From Microstegium vimineum (Eukaryota; Streptophyta; Magnoliopsida; Poales; Poaceae), in assembly GCA_022036555.1 (NCBI GenBank), contig CM039122.1, positions 6,298,517 through 6,362,516 on the forward strand: a stretch of DNA of 64,000 bases, written 5' to 3'. Within the stretch, counting starts at the first letter, position 1. Every line of letters begins with the position of its first letter. Positions 1 through 12,152 of the stretch are shown one piece after another. Under the pieces are notes generated by a model. It did not search any database and had not been told where the DNA came from. It worked only from the letters and a program-made list of their open reading frames with translations. A program made the position numbers and the translations under genes.

Positions 1-8
1 AAACACCA

Positions 9-2825
9 TTGTTTCCGTGCTCCCCAATAAGCAAACTGGAAGCCAACATCATGATATTGGAGTTCAAATCAACGAATGAGTTGAGTGATAAAGGCTTCGA
101 TAACTTGTTAGTTATACTACATAAACTGTTCCCGGAGGCCGAGTTAGCAGAAAAGACTTACCTTGCGAAGCAAATGATTTGCCCAATTGGCCTCGAGGTT
201 GAGAAAATCCACGCGTGTTTCAATGACTGCATATTATACCGTGGAGAGAAATACAAAGACTTGGATGCATGTCCCAAGTGTAAAACTCCCCGATACAAGC
301 AAGGGCCATCAAATGATGGAAGCAAGACCAGAGGAGGGCCAGTAAAGTCCGTGTGGTATTTTCCTATAGCTCCACGAGTGCATAGGTTGTTTGCAAATGA
401 GAAGTCAGTCAAGCTGTTGCGTTGGCACAACGAAGAGCGAAAGAAAGATTCAATGATGAGACATCCCGCCGATGGGTTGGACTGGAGGACTATCTACACT
501 ATGTTCTATAAGAACATCGGTGGAGAGGTAAGACATCTGTGGTTTGCTTTGAGCATGGATGGGATGAACCCGTTTGACCAGGTGAGAACCAATCATAGCA
601 CTTGGCCAGTGACGCTATGTATATACAACCTTCCACCCTGGCTTTGTATGAAACGGTCATACGTCCAGATGCCATTACTAATCCAAGGACCAAGACAACC
701 TGGTAATGATATTGATGTGCTTCTAGAACCAGTGATCGATGAACTACTACAGATGTGGGAGACGGGTATGAAGGATGTCTGGGATGAGTACAAAAAAGAA
801 CATGTCACGGTAAAGGCTTGTACTTATCGTTACAATCACCGATCTACCAGGGCGAGGTTCCTTGTCTGGAGAGAAGACAAAAGGATACACTGGGTGTGTC
901 GAGTGCTTGGACGAGACTGATGCTACACATCTACCAGAAAACAGAAGATGGTCTACATGGGACACCGTAGGTTTCTACATCGTGATCACCCTTACTGTAG
1001 GAATACAAAAGATTTTAATGGGACTACTGAGAAACGTGGACCTCCAAAGTATCGAGACGGGAAACAGCTGCTTCAACAATTAAGAAAACTCACAAATGTT
1101 GTCCTTGGGAAGGGGGACGGGTGGTAGTAGCAGCACCAACCGATAGTATCTGGAAGAAAAAATCTATCTTCTGGAAACTACCTTACTGACAACTTTTGAG
1201 TGTACGTCACTGTCTTGATCCAATGCACATAACTAAAAATGTGTGCGGTAACACACTTAACACGTTGATGAACACGGGGGAACAAGCAAGGATTCTCTCG
1301 CGACACGCTTGGACATGCAACACCTGGGCCTCAGGAAGGAGTTGCACCCAGTAACTCTTGAGAATGGTCACTTGAAACTTCCGGTGGCATCATGGACACT
1401 GAAAAAGGAGGAAAAAGAAATGCTTATTTCTTTCTTCAACGATCTCAAAGTACCGAGTGGCTACTGTGGGAACCCGAAAAGGCTAGTTAACATGAGAGAA
1501 CTTAAGTTTAACTATGGTTCTATGAAGGCCCATGATTGTCATGTCATAATGACCCAGCTGCTCCCAGTTGTCCTGCGAGGTATCCTCCCGGACAAGGTCC
1601 ACGCTCCAATCATAAAGTTGTGTTCGTTCTTCAACGCAATCTCTGAAAAGGTCATTGAAGTGGGCAGGCTAGACCGCCTGAAGCAGGAGATAGCCGAGAT
1701 TATATGCAGGCTTGAGATGCATTTCCCACCGACTTACTTCGACATTTCAGTGCATCTACTTGTTCATCTTGTGGATCAAATAAAAGCCCTTGGTCCAATG
1801 TACCTACACTAGATGTTTCCTTTTGAGAGGCTCGTGAAAGTTTTTAGGCGGTATGTTAGGAATAAATTCAGACCAAAAGGGAGCATGGTAGAAGGATGGT
1901 CAACAGAGGAGGATATTGAGTTCTCCACATATTATCTGGACATCAAGCGGGTCGGAGTTCCAGTATCTCATCATGATGGAAGACTAGGGGGCAAAGGAAC
2001 AATAGGTGAGAAAGCTGTCAAAATAGACAAAGTGGTCTCCTTCAGACAAGCACACTTCGCTGTTCTCCAGTAGACCGACGGTGTGATGTCATACATTGAT
2101 GAGATACATCGGTGTTCTCCAGCAGACAAACAGTTACTGCAAAGGAAGCACATCGGTAGGTCACAAGCTTGGCTTGAAAAAAAACATAAGGAGGAATTTG
2201 GTGACTGGTTTCGACGCCAAAGGCTAGGAATGGTGACGGGATGTCAGCTAGATCTCTTAGCCCCCGGACCTTCGACTATGCTAATGACGTACCAAGGATA
2301 TCAAATAAATGGTTTTACATTTTACACAAAAAAACAGGACAGAAAGAGCACCAACCAAAATAGTGGTGTTCGTTTCGACGCCCACGATGAGTACGACACG
2401 GTGGTGGCAACATACTAGGTTTCATAGATGAGATATAGGAGCTAGACTATGGACATCAGTTGAAAGTTGCTCTTTTCCATTGTCTGTGGGTTCGGCTGAA
2501 TGAAATCAACACTGACAAGGATGGGTTCACTACCGTTGATCTATCCAAGACCGCATACAGAGATGACGCCTTCGTCCTTGCAAAGGATGTTTTGCAAATC
2601 TTCTATGCAAGGGATAACAATACAAATGGAAGACGATATGTAGTATTGCAAGGCAAAAGGAAGATTGTCGGTGTCGACGGAGTGACAGACGAAGAAGACT
2701 ACAAAGGTTATGAAGAAATGACTCCTTTTGGGGCGGACGTTACCCTACATGTCCTTGAAGAGGGTGACAAACCTGCTTACCTCCGGAGTGATCACGATGA
2801 GGCCATCATCGTGCCTGCACCGTGA
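9..2825 (+). pseudogene. TNP2-type CACTA transposase pseudogene
   Basis: This would encode the transposase that binds and cuts CACTA ends. The first open stretch (9-920) has the TNP2 pattern, with a CPKC zinc-type motif near residue 90 and a CIYNLPPWLCMK segment. The frame then shifts at about 830-950, where recognisable TNP2 residues (GYTGCVECL and MGHRRFLHRDHP) continue in other frames. HCLDPMHITKNVCGN follows near 1210-1255. A DUF4218-type domain occupies 1309-2060 and a DUF4216-type domain (KVALFHCLWVR) 2460-2720. TAG stops interrupt it at 1810, 2071 and 2416. The 5' end is cut by the window edge. Family assignment is firm; the number of frameshifts shows it is dead. Confidence 0.9.
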
Positions 2826-2960
2826 ATTGTTAGAGTATCATAAACTATGTAATCCTTAATGAAATGTTGTTTTAGTAATTTGCATCGAATTTGAGATCAT
2901 ATGAAGTTGTAGATTGATGAGTTGTACCATGTTGTTGATTGATGTATGCCATGTCAAAAG

Positions 2961-3320
2961 GAATTAAAAAACTATAAAGAATTATACCTTGAGTGTATAA
3001 GCATTAATGTAGAGCTCCTCAAAACTAGCAAAAGCTATGTTGGAAGATTTTCAACTTGTATTCAAATTTTTGGAGTAATTACAAAGGGGGTAATTGAATT
3101 TTAAACCCTTATTCAAATTCAAAATAGAATTCAAAAAATAGAAAGAATTAGACCTTAAGTGTATAAGCAATAATGTAGAGCTCCTCAAAACTAGCAAAAG
3201 CTATGTTGGAAGATTTTCAACTTCTATTCAAATTTTTGGAGTAATTACAAAGGGGGTAATTGAATTTTAAACCCTTATTCAAATTCAAAATGGAATTCAA
3301 AAACTAGAAAGAATTTGAAT
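2961..3320 (+). repeat. 166-bp tandem duplication in CACTA interior
   Basis: Two full AT-rich units (2961-3126 and 3127-3292) lie head to tail, followed by a short third start at 3293 that decays after about 25 bases. The units share long identical runs, for example the stretch around GTAGAGCTCCTCAAAACTAG. They lie between the transposase gene and the internal promoter and contain no coding potential. Confidence 0.9.
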
Positions 3321-3447
3321 ATGCTACTGCAGCAAAAGTTGTAGAGAATTAAAAATTATGCAACTTCTATGTTTAGAGTTTTTCAAGTTTTAGTCAAAAA
3401 TCAGGAGTAATTTGAATTCTAAAGCAAAGGGCAAAATTTAAAAAAAG

Positions 3448-3628
3448 TACAAATCACTGCTGGTTTGTAAGGAACCGGCAGTGATGTCCCCTATCACTGC
3501 CGGTTCTTGTTACAAAACCGGCAATGATGTCCTGTAATCACTGCTGGTTGCAAATAACCGACAGTGATAGGGGACATCACTGCCGGTTTGTAACAAGAAC
3601 TGGCAGTGATGAGGCCACGTATATAAGG
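3448..3628 (+). promoter_or_regulatory. Internal array of CACTA subterminal motifs abutting a TATA box
   Basis: At least six copies, in both orientations, of the motif ATCACTGCCGGTT / AACCGGCAGTGAT occur between 3448 and 3612. They are followed directly by GTATATAAGG (3619-3628), a good TATA box. The same motif family makes up the right subterminal array at 8229-8500. In En/Spm the subterminal motifs bind the TnpA protein and the promoter lies next to them. Here the array sits internally, just ahead of the second gene, so I read it as that gene's promoter, possibly self-regulated. An alternative is a relic left end of a second, merged CACTA copy. Confidence 0.6.
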
Positions 3629-4704
3629 AAAGGGCGCAGTCTGAAAATTTCAGACTCGCGCCCATTCCACACTTAGTCGCTCCGCTCGTCATTGCCCGAC
3701 ACTCGCCACTGCCCGACGCCTCCGTTCCAGTCCGCCGACGCCACTCACCGTCGTAGGAGGCGCTCCCCGTCGGCGCTCCATCCCGCCGGCGCTCCAGCCC
3801 GCCGAAGCTCGAGCTCGCCGCTGCTCCAGCGGCCGCATCAGGGGCTCCTCGCCGCCAGTGCTCGCCACCGCTCGACGCTCGACGCCGCCGCCGCCGCTCA
3901 ACGCCACAGAAGGACGCCCGAACAAGTCAGAGCTCGACGCCACAGAAGCACTGCTCGGAATCCCCCACGTTGAGGAGCTCGGAATCCGGCCCAAACCTCC
4001 ACGCGGTGAGCTCCATGTCCATTCACCGAAGGTGTTCGACGAATTGACTATATGGATTCAGAGTGGTTTTGCTTGTCATGGAGATAGATGAGGAGAGGAA
4101 GGAGGGAGGGAAAGGGAAGGAGGGAGACATAGAGAGAGATAGAGGAGGAGAGGAGGAGGGAGAGATAGAGAGATAGAGGGAGGTTAGGGAGATAGAGATT
4201 AGAGAGATAGAGATTAGGGAGATAGAGATTAGGGAGATAGAGATTAGATATATGTCATACACTTATGCTACCCATAGAAATAGATAAATAGAGAGAGATA
4301 TAAAGATAGAGAGAAAGATAGCTTGGATATATGTCATACACTTATGTACCTATGAGCATGACTTTATATCATATATACATGGCTTTATGTTGTGACATAG
4401 CATGACCTGTACCTATGAGCTAATACCAATATCATTGTATATGCTTGTAGCACAATTTGTGTATAGCATGACTTGTACCTATGAGCTAATATCAATCACT
4501 CTTCATCCTAGATACATGACTTGGCACATTTTTTGGAGATACATGACTTATCTATATACTTGTGCTACCCATAGAAATATAACAATAATGGAGCCTATGC
4601 TTGTATATATGTTATCTACCGTTGGAATTATTGGTATAACATGACTTATCGAAATTATTGTCCAGAAACATGACAATTAAGCGCTGATTCACCACTCGTC
4701 GCCC
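3629..4704 (+). other. Leader region of second CACTA gene with GA-rich microsatellite
   Basis: From 3660 to about 4090 the sequence is GC-rich with short open frames in both strands and no recognisable domain; it may be a first exon or leader of the second CACTA gene. From 4081 to about 4250 it becomes a GAGATAGA/GAGATAGAGATTAG-type simple repeat, with at least four tandem 16-base units at about 4185-4246. From 4260 to 4700 it is AT-rich with repeated ATGACTTGTACCTATGAGC-like phrases and no gene that I recognise. Confidence 0.6.
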
Positions 4705-7700
4705 TGCGACCGTAGCCGATGACCAAGGAACTAGTGGTGGCGGTGCTGAATGTGACCAAGGATCCGATGACAACCAGCAAGGGGATCAAAGACCTTGGAG
4801 CCCTATCCATATTCTAAACCTAGAAGAGGGCCAAGGAGACGAGGTAATAACTTAGGACATACCTAAAAACACGGTAGATATAGCCAGAAAAGTTTGATGG
4901 GGACTTATTTATAAATTTTGAAGCAGGTTCCACCGGAAGGTCCAAGTACTGGTGAGAGTTCCAGAAGGACTAAGCGTGGTGCAACAAAGCTCCCTCAGAC
5001 AACTAGACACTGGCACATCTCTCAGTTCGATCAACTAGGGGAGCCGGTGGAGCCATTTAAAGCATTGGGCCCATCAAGAGTACCATCGGGGCACTTGTAA
5101 GGGACTTCATCCCGATCAAATACAGGAAGTGGAATGACAGTGAGCAAGACCCGTGGAGGGTTCCAGAAGTGAAGAAGGAACTAGTTTGGAACAAGCTCAG
5201 AGGGTATTTCACTTTCCCTAATGATTGTGATGAAGCGACAGTCAAGAAGAGGGTCAAGGAAATCATGGGTCACTCCTTCAAGAATTTCAAGGGAAAGTTG
5301 CACAAGCTCATTAAGGAGGAAAAAGAACCGAATTTTGCGGGAGGTGAATTCAGCAAGCAGATGGACTTCTGGGAGGAGTTCAAGGCTTACAAGCTATCCG
5401 AAGAGGCCAAGGCATCAAGCGAAAGAAATAAAGCAAACTCGCTTAGGTCAAATAATCCTCACCGCCTAGGAAGATTCCGGTTTGGGATGCCCAAGTCGAA
5501 GCAATAGAGCGGAGCGGCGTTACGCCTCAGACAAGCGATTGGCAGCCCAGATCAGTGAACTACCTACTCGTAAGGGGGGCACGATACAATCCTGTCGGGA
5601 GCCTTTCCGCTAGCGTTGAACACGTCACGGATCTCCTCCAAAAGATTTCCACTATCACTGAGGAAGTGCATAGAGGGGCCCGCAGGTCGAATAGAGAAAA
5701 TGACGTGCTCACACAAGCACTTGGAACCAAGGAGCACCCTGGTCGCACTAGAGGAGCCGGGATAATTCTTTGGGAGAAAGCATTTGAAGGTGAATCTGCT
5801 TCCTATAGGAGCCGGGTCAGGGCTAGAACGCAAAGAGAAGAGGAGTTCCAAAGGATGCGAGAGGAGCTAGAATAGAGCATGGAAGCACGGATAGCTGCTC
5901 AAGTGGCGAGCGCTATGCAATCCATGTGTTCGAGTCAAGGGCCACATGCAATCCCTGCTTTGAATAGCCCAGTGCCCGGCAAGGGCCGCAGTAGCTGTGG
6001 CTCAACCCCTATGCCTGACGACGAAGAGGTCAATGCTCCTCATCCGGTGGACGACATCACAGAACCTGTGAATGTCAGGTTGTACATCCGTCAGCAGTGG
6101 ACCAAAGACAAGGTGGTGGTCGGGCAAGCATTTCCTAGAGAAGAGAACGTCATTCATGGCAAGCCAGTGCCACTCGGGTATGCCAGGGTCAGCATTGATA
6201 AGATCTTGGACAAGAAGTACAATAAGATACATATTGATTTCCCAGTGGAGGAAGAAAGGCCGCGTCTAGTTCACAACTTGGGCACTCATGTCTCCTGGCG
6301 CAAACGCTTCATCAAGCTAGACGAGCAGCAATCTTCGGAAGATGAGGATGACAGTGAATCATCTCGGTCCCCTCCGCGAAGAGGTTTCTCTCCTTGTTAT
6401 GATCCACCGACACCTCCTCCACCGCCAAAGGAGAAGACTCCTTCTCCACCGCCAAAGGAGAAGACTCCTCCTCCTCCTCCTCCTCCAGCTTCAAAGTCCT
6501 CAGGACTGGGATCTCGATGGCCTAGGTCTAGATCAGGTTCGACTTCGCAATAGAGGAGGTCATCAGCTTCGGTTGGTAAAGATCCCAAGATGACTAGTAA
6601 AAGGCAGAAGCTAGCGCCGACTGAGGACAAAATTCTACGAGCTCAGATTGCAGAAAAGGCCACCAAACTTGCCTTGTATGCACGATTGGCTTATATACCT
6701 GAGAAACAGAGCGAATTTGAAAGGCAAAGCAAAAATTCGGGTAATCAAGAAAGATCTAGAGAAATACACACCTTACAGCAGCTAGAGATACAAACCTTGG
6801 CCGCGGACCTGAACATAAGCATGAAGGATGCCGAGAATCTCTATTTTGGAAAAACCGAATTTGAAAACGCCAAAGTTGTATACAAGTTTGAACTAGGCAA
6901 GCCTATGGTCGCTAGCGAAGAAGAGTATAGAAAATTGCCAACAAATATGCGACAGTTGCATGATTATTACATCATAGACAGTAATAGCAGCGAAGACAAG
7001 ATAACAACCTTTGAAGTATGCATCCCTTCCTGTTTACATTTTAATCATCCTGAAGAAGTTGTGCATACTATTCATTATGAAGACCTCTTTCAACTCTTTC
7101 AACGACGCTCGCTGGATGTGCAGATTATGATGTTATGAACTCTGTAAGTATCATACCCTAACAACATTATAATAAACTACGTGATCTGCATTTGAATATA
7201 TCCATGCATGTTTATTTTGCAGGTCTATAGCAAAATTTTGGCTCCAAAAATGAAATAGCATTTTTGACTTCTTGGACCCCATCTTGGTAAATGAGACAAC
7301 ATGCAAAGCCGGCCTCCAAGATCCGTATGTCTCAGCAAGTTTGAAGATAGAGTTTGAAAGAATTTTCTCAGTCGACAAAACAAACGCACTGCTAACCTAC
7401 AATTGCGAGTGTGTGTTCTCGACCCTTACTTAAGTGTTTTTTTCTTGATATATCATTCAATAACATGAGTTTGTGATTGCAGCAACCATTACGTCCTCGT
7501 AGATATAAGTCTTAAAAATTCAACTATCAAGGTGTGAGACTCAAAAAAGAAGCCACTTGAACTTATCGAACCCCTAGTCAAAGTGCTAAATATGTAAGTG
7601 AACCCAATATCACCACACTTTTCAATCACATATGATATTGTAATTAATGTCCTTAGCCTTTACACTTCATTTACATTGTCACATAGAATGAAGGCGTTAC

Positions 7701-8014
7701 CTGATTGGAGAAATGTGGAGCCTAAGCTGCAAAAGAAATGGAGAGCCCCATTCAAAGTGGAGTATATGAAGAAGGTCAAGCATCTAGATCAACCAATGGG
7801 GAACAACGAGTGCGGGTTCTATGTAATGTGGGCAATGCTTCCCTACTTTGGCGCAAAACTAGGAATAGGAGATGGCATGGTACGTACGCGTCGCATTTTA
7901 ATTCTATTGTTTTGTCTTACGTATGTGCATCTCAATATCATCTTGTATCAATTTACAGCGCAAAGATCAGGGCCACAACATGTTGGAAAAGACCGTCTCG
8001 AAAGGCTATTGTAA
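4705..8014 (+). pseudogene. TNP1/Ptta-type CACTA protein with Ulp1-like C48 peptidase end (decayed)
   Basis: The order of pieces matches the second gene of grass CACTA elements. A Ptta/En-Spm-type region at about 4990-5500 (KKELVWNKLRGYFTFP) comes first. The family signature TQALGTKEHPGRTRG follows at about 5710-5757. A DUF8039-like segment lies at about 6066-6330, then a Pro/Lys-rich linker (6400-6490). The C-terminal part resembles the SUMO-protease fold: the His motif HYVLVDI begins at 7487 just after an intron acceptor, and the Cys motif NNECGFYVMW has its Cys codon at 7811-7813. Frameshifts near 5505 and stops near 5508 and 5873 break the frame, although introns could explain later gaps. 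The usual role is DNA binding plus a peptidase of unknown target. Confidence 0.75.
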
Positions 8015-8220
8015 TGCGACATTTAATTCGATACTTTAAGTTTTGTTTGGATGTTTTGTAATAATTATTATAAATGTGTGATGGGTTTGTATTGTCGCTA
8101 GTCTACAACCACCTTCAATTCACATCGATATCAAATGGTTCGATAGCAAACACCTCCACGATCTCCCACCCCACCACCTCTACCCTAAACCCCAAATGAA
8201 AATAAAACAAATAATAAAAT

Positions 8221-8520
8221 GCAAATTTAAAAAATAATATCACTGTCGGTTTAATTAAAACCGACAGTGATGGCTCAAGCATCACTGTCAGTTGGTGGAA
8301 CAGACCGGCAGTGATGGCTCAAGCATCACTGCCGGTTCGTGTTACCAACCGGCAGTGATGCTTGAACGAACCGGCAGTGATGCTTGAGCCATCACTGCCG
8401 GTTTGGCATAACCGGCAGTGATGACTTGACCTCATCACTGCCGAATTGCCAGTGCCGGTTGAAAAACCGTCACTGAAGGGGGGTTTTGAACCGGCACTGA
8501 TTGCAGGTTCTGTAGTAGTG
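8221..8520 (+). repeat. Right subterminal repeat array and terminus of CACTA element
   Basis: About ten copies of ATCACTGCCGGTT-type motifs in both orientations alternate with TGGCTCAAG spacers. The terminus GGTTCTGTAGTAGTG ends at 8520. Such arrays are the binding sites for element-encoded proteins in En/Spm. The preceding 8015-8220 holds only AT-rich tail sequence. Confidence 0.9.
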
Positions 8521-8635
8521 TATGGTCATTAATTATTGTGTCAATAGTTTCTATGGTAAGATAGAAAGTATATTTAATTAGACAAAAATATTTTTAAAGT
8601 ACATGGTTTAAAGAATCTTATGAGTTTGGACTACC

Positions 8636-9082
8636 TGAGTTGTAACCCGTTATTGTTAAGACAAAAAACCCCAAGATAAACTCATGATGCATGTTTTAAT
8701 TTGTGATCGTAGCTAATAACTATTCTCTTGAGCTTATTAGGCTGACTTATTAGTCATAGTACAATATTTTTCTATCATAACAAAATTGTTTCAAAAAACC
8801 CACAAAACACCACAGCCAAACATGCGATGAATATGGATGCATATGTGCATGGGGGCAATAATTTTGCACGACGGACTTTGTTGGCCAATCATGTTGGCCT
8901 TTCGGCTAGCTAGCTAGCTGTGTGAATTATGAATTCGATCCTAGGGCCTGACAGCAGTGGCATATACTCCTGCACGACTGGGGTCCACTGCACCCGCCTA
9001 TGTGCCTAGCTTCATGTGTTTTTGTTGCGCGCCAGTCGAAGTAGAAAAAGCCTAGGCACGTACCCCCACCCCACCTGGGAAT
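8636..9082 (+). repeat. Upstream copy of a duplicated segment (pair with 10978-11330)
   Basis: This segment shares ordered matches with 10978-11330. These include TTATTGTTAAGACAAAAA, GGGGGCAATAATTTTGCACG (8851 versus 11103), CCTAGCTTCATGTGTTTT and GAAAAAGCCTAGGCAC. The offset is about 2.25 kb. The downstream copy lies about 0.8-1.2 kb ahead of the SBP gene start, so this may be a duplicated piece of that gene's distal promoter. No ORF is conserved between the copies, which argues for non-coding sequence. Confidence 0.85.
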
Positions 9083-10600
9083 CAAAGGTTTGCGAGAGAC
9101 GCACGATTTGGCATGAGATAAACCTGAAACAAGCAAGTTTTTTTTAAACCTAGTTATATTGGAATTTAAATGAAAAGAATACATAGTATACATCTGAAGT
9201 CTTCCACTAAACTTGCTTGCACTTGGTTAATTACCGAGGATGGTCGTCAAGCCCAACTGGTTCTCATTGCCGGTTCAGCGCACAATCCGGCCGCAGTGAA
9301 AATAGTATTGGAAACCGACAACTTATTATTGGTAAAAATGTTTTCAGTATGCTATTGAAGCAGTCAGTAATGCAAATTTACAATTGTGCACATTTTAACT
9401 CATTCACATTTTAGCAACAAGAAGATATTTGGATGTTGAACATTTGTAAGTTGCGCGATCATAGGGTACTCCCAACCCACAAACTAAATGGTTTAGGGCA
9501 ATACTAAGGTACATATTTTACCTACTAGGAGGTAATATCTCAAATCAATCTAAACCGTTGATTTTTTAAATTTTATGAATTACTTAATAAATTAAAAAAT
9601 CCAGGAAAACAAAAATAAAACATGCCGATTCCTCTTATGACGGGAGAAAAAATCATTCTATATCCGCTCAGATTCCCTAAGCCGTAATCACGGGAGAAGA
9701 AAAAAACTTGTCTATTCCTCTAGCGTGTGTAAGTCAACTCATTTTTGTTCTCTCCGTGTACGAGCACTGCATTTTTTATATAAAAGCAATTACTCCTGGT
9801 AGACAAGTTCAATCATCTACCACACGTACACCTATACACTAAATAAAAATCGTCCAAAAATAAATACATGTTCAATCATTTACCACGTACACAAACACAT
9901 GTGGTTACACGCTAGCAAATCTCAAAAGTGATTATTCCGTTCATTTACCACGACATGCTAGCAGCGTAGACACATACTAACAAACACGCTAACTATGTGC
10001 ACGCTAGTCACGTAACACACCCAGACACTACACCCACATATATATATATATGCCCGTACACCCATATAATTCACGTAACACACCCACACACGTACACGTA
10101 CGGTACACCCACACATGCACGCGTGTACACGTACACGCACTTGCAAAATTAGGTAAGTCACATATAAAATTATATAGTAATAAAAATATATTAGTATAAA
10201 GTTATATATAGAATAAAAAAGATTAATCATATCAGTTAAAGATCACACATGCATCAATCAAATCTAAAATAGAGATTTTTATATTTAAAACTTTCCTCAT
10301 TTATCCTAATTTATATAATAAAAATTAATTAAATATTTATTTAATCTATTACCTATTTGGAGGTAATAGGTGATCGTGACCGTCCGATCGAAATAAATAA
10401 ACGGCTCACAGTTGTTTGTATGTACCACATCAAAAGCCAATGGTTTATGTTGCCATTAACTATTGCGCAAACAAAGCAAAAAGTTCACATGACATACATT
10501 ATAGTTTATAAAAGAGAGAAGACAATGATCTCTTATATAGGAAATCATGTCTACACGAGAACTAAAATACCGAGAGGTGTGATCAACTGGGTGTGATTGG
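9083..10600. other. Non-genic AT-rich intergenic stretch
   Basis: I see no gene here. The stretch has CA/CG-rich cryptic simple sequence at 10060-10140 and AT-rich sequence elsewhere. Two related phrases around GGAGGTAATA occur at about 9530 and 10360 in direct orientation and may be edges of an old insertion, but I could not define its ends. Confidence 0.5.
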
Positions 10601-10602
10601 TA

Positions 10603-10870
10603 CTCCGTCCATCCCAAATCACAAGACACTTAAAAAATCCTGGAGAGTCAAAGTGTCTCAAGTTTGACCAAACTTATATGATAATATAATAACATTTATG
10701 ATACCAAATAAGTATCATTAGATTAATTCGTTATCAATTATAGTTTCATAGTATGTCTATTTAATGTCATAGATCTTTATAGTTTTCTCTATATATAATT
10801 GTTGATCAAACTTGAAATACTTTGACTCTTTAAGATTCTTGAAATTTCTTATAATTTGGAATGGAGGGAG
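10603..10870. mobile_element. Stowaway-type MITE
   Basis: A 268-bp AT-rich element starts with CTCCGTCCATCCCAAATCA and ends with the matching inverted end ATTTGGAATGGAGGGAG. It is flanked on both sides by TA (10601-10602 and 10871-10872), the target duplication of mariner-type MITEs. It lies between the two copies of the duplicated upstream segment. Confidence 0.9.
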
Positions 10871-10977
10871 TACATGATATGAGAGAAACATGGTTTTTAT
10901 GTGCAACGAGATCTGCTTGACTTGGTAAGTATGAAAACCATCTATCTCCTTTGTGGGGGTTGGGACTACTACTCTTC

Positions 10978-11330
10978 TTTGTTGTAATCGGTGTTATTGT
11001 TAAGACAAAAACCCGAGATGAACTCATGACGCATCCAATCTGTGATCGTAGCTAGATAGCTAGAGATATCAGCAATATATGCATGCATGCATGCATGTGC
11101 ATGGGGGCAATAATTTTGCACGTCGACGGACTTTGCTGGCCAATCATGCTATGCTGCTAGCTGTGTGAGTTCTGATTCCGATCCTATGGCCCGGCCAGCA
11201 GCGGTGGCATATACGCCTGCACAACTGGGGTCGACTGCACACCCCCTGCCTGCCTAGCTTCATGTGTTTTCGTTGCGCGCCGGTGGAAGCAGAAAAAGCC
11301 TAGGCACCACGCACCCCACCCGGGCTCCAT
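10978..11330 (+). repeat. Downstream copy of duplicated segment, in SBP gene upstream region
   Basis: This is the partner of 8636-9082, with small indels and an added GCATGCATGCATGCATG run at about 11083. It ends near 11330 in CACCCCACCCGGGCTCC. Its place ahead of the SBP gene and the preserved short blocks suggest, but do not prove, a regulatory region. Confidence 0.85.
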
Positions 11331-12152
11331 GCGGCCGGCCCGGCCCGTGTCGCCGTTACCTTTCTGATCTGATCAGCTGCATGCGCACAGCAGGCTGCAG
11401 GTGGGCATGCAGTAGAACACAGTAAAACATGACAAAAGCCCATGCATTATATATACCTGCCCATGCATCTCGCGCCAACGTTACGTGGTTTCCAAGATCG
11501 ATAGATGTCGTTTACCATGCAGCAGGTAGATAGGTGGCCACGTACGACGACGTAACGTACAGCTCGATCCATGGACGATCGTACTAGCACACTGTGCTCT
11601 TTATTTGCAGAGAGAGTTTTTTTCTTTTTCACCAAAATGGATAGAGAGAGAGAGAGCGTGTGCGTTTCACCAAAAGGGACTGAGAGAGAAAGTAGCTAGC
11701 TAGAGACTAGAGAGTTATTACGGTGCCAGCCGTACGTGCACAACACACACACTCCTCCTCGATCTATTACAGTACCAGTAGACAGTAGTATATGCTGGCT
11801 CCAGATCTCCTGCCGGTAGCTTTTCAAATCAAAAATGAAAAAAACAAACAAACATTCGGCACACCAACAAGCTAGTAACACCTAGAGCTCTCTCTCTCTC
11901 TCTCTCTCTCTATGCCCACTTCAACTTCAATGCATGCATAGAGTAATGCCGTCTCTTTCTCTCTCTTTCCACTGCATGCCTTCAAGGGTAAAGCCTTTTT
12001 AACCACCCACAAGGCCACCACTGCTTCACACGCACAGCACAGCTCAAGATCACTCTGCCAGAGTTCTTCGTCCCATTTCCCCTGTGATAGCTCCCTCCTC
12101 TGGCTCCTGCACACGTACGTACACGCAGCTGAGTATAGTATTAGTAGTAGCG
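11331..12152 (+). promoter_or_regulatory. Proximal promoter and leader of the SBP-box gene
   Basis: This is sequence immediately upstream of the SBP gene start. It contains a (CT)n tract at about 11886-11912, common in grass 5' leaders, and many GATCGATC and GCATGC-type palindromes. I could not fix a transcription start. An upstream in-frame ATG at 12084 would add 23 residues with no family likeness, so it is treated as leader. Confidence 0.45.

Larger units (their letters stand above)
1..8520 (+). mobile_element. CACTA (En/Spm-type) DNA transposon, right-hand part
   Basis: The block ends at 8520 in TTCTGTAGTAGTG, the reverse complement of the CACTA terminus CACTACTACAGAA. Just inside lie many inverted and direct copies of a CACTGCCGGTT-like subterminal motif (about 8229-8500). 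The interior carries the two gene types usual for large grass CACTA elements: a TNP2 transposase (9-2825) and a TNP1-like gene with an Ulp1-type peptidase end (about 4705-8014). The left terminus lies outside the window, so the 3-bp target duplication cannot be tested; the 3 bases after the element are TAT. Both genes are broken by stops and frameshifts, so this copy is probably not self-mobile. Confidence 0.9.

Noticed and set aside
3689..3994. Opposing ORFs in the GC-rich leader of the second CACTA gene
   Set aside because: Both strands are open because of composition; no conserved domain.
12084..12152. In-frame upstream ATG that would extend the SBP protein by 23 residues
   Set aside because: The added residues have no family likeness and the second ATG opens a typical N-terminus.
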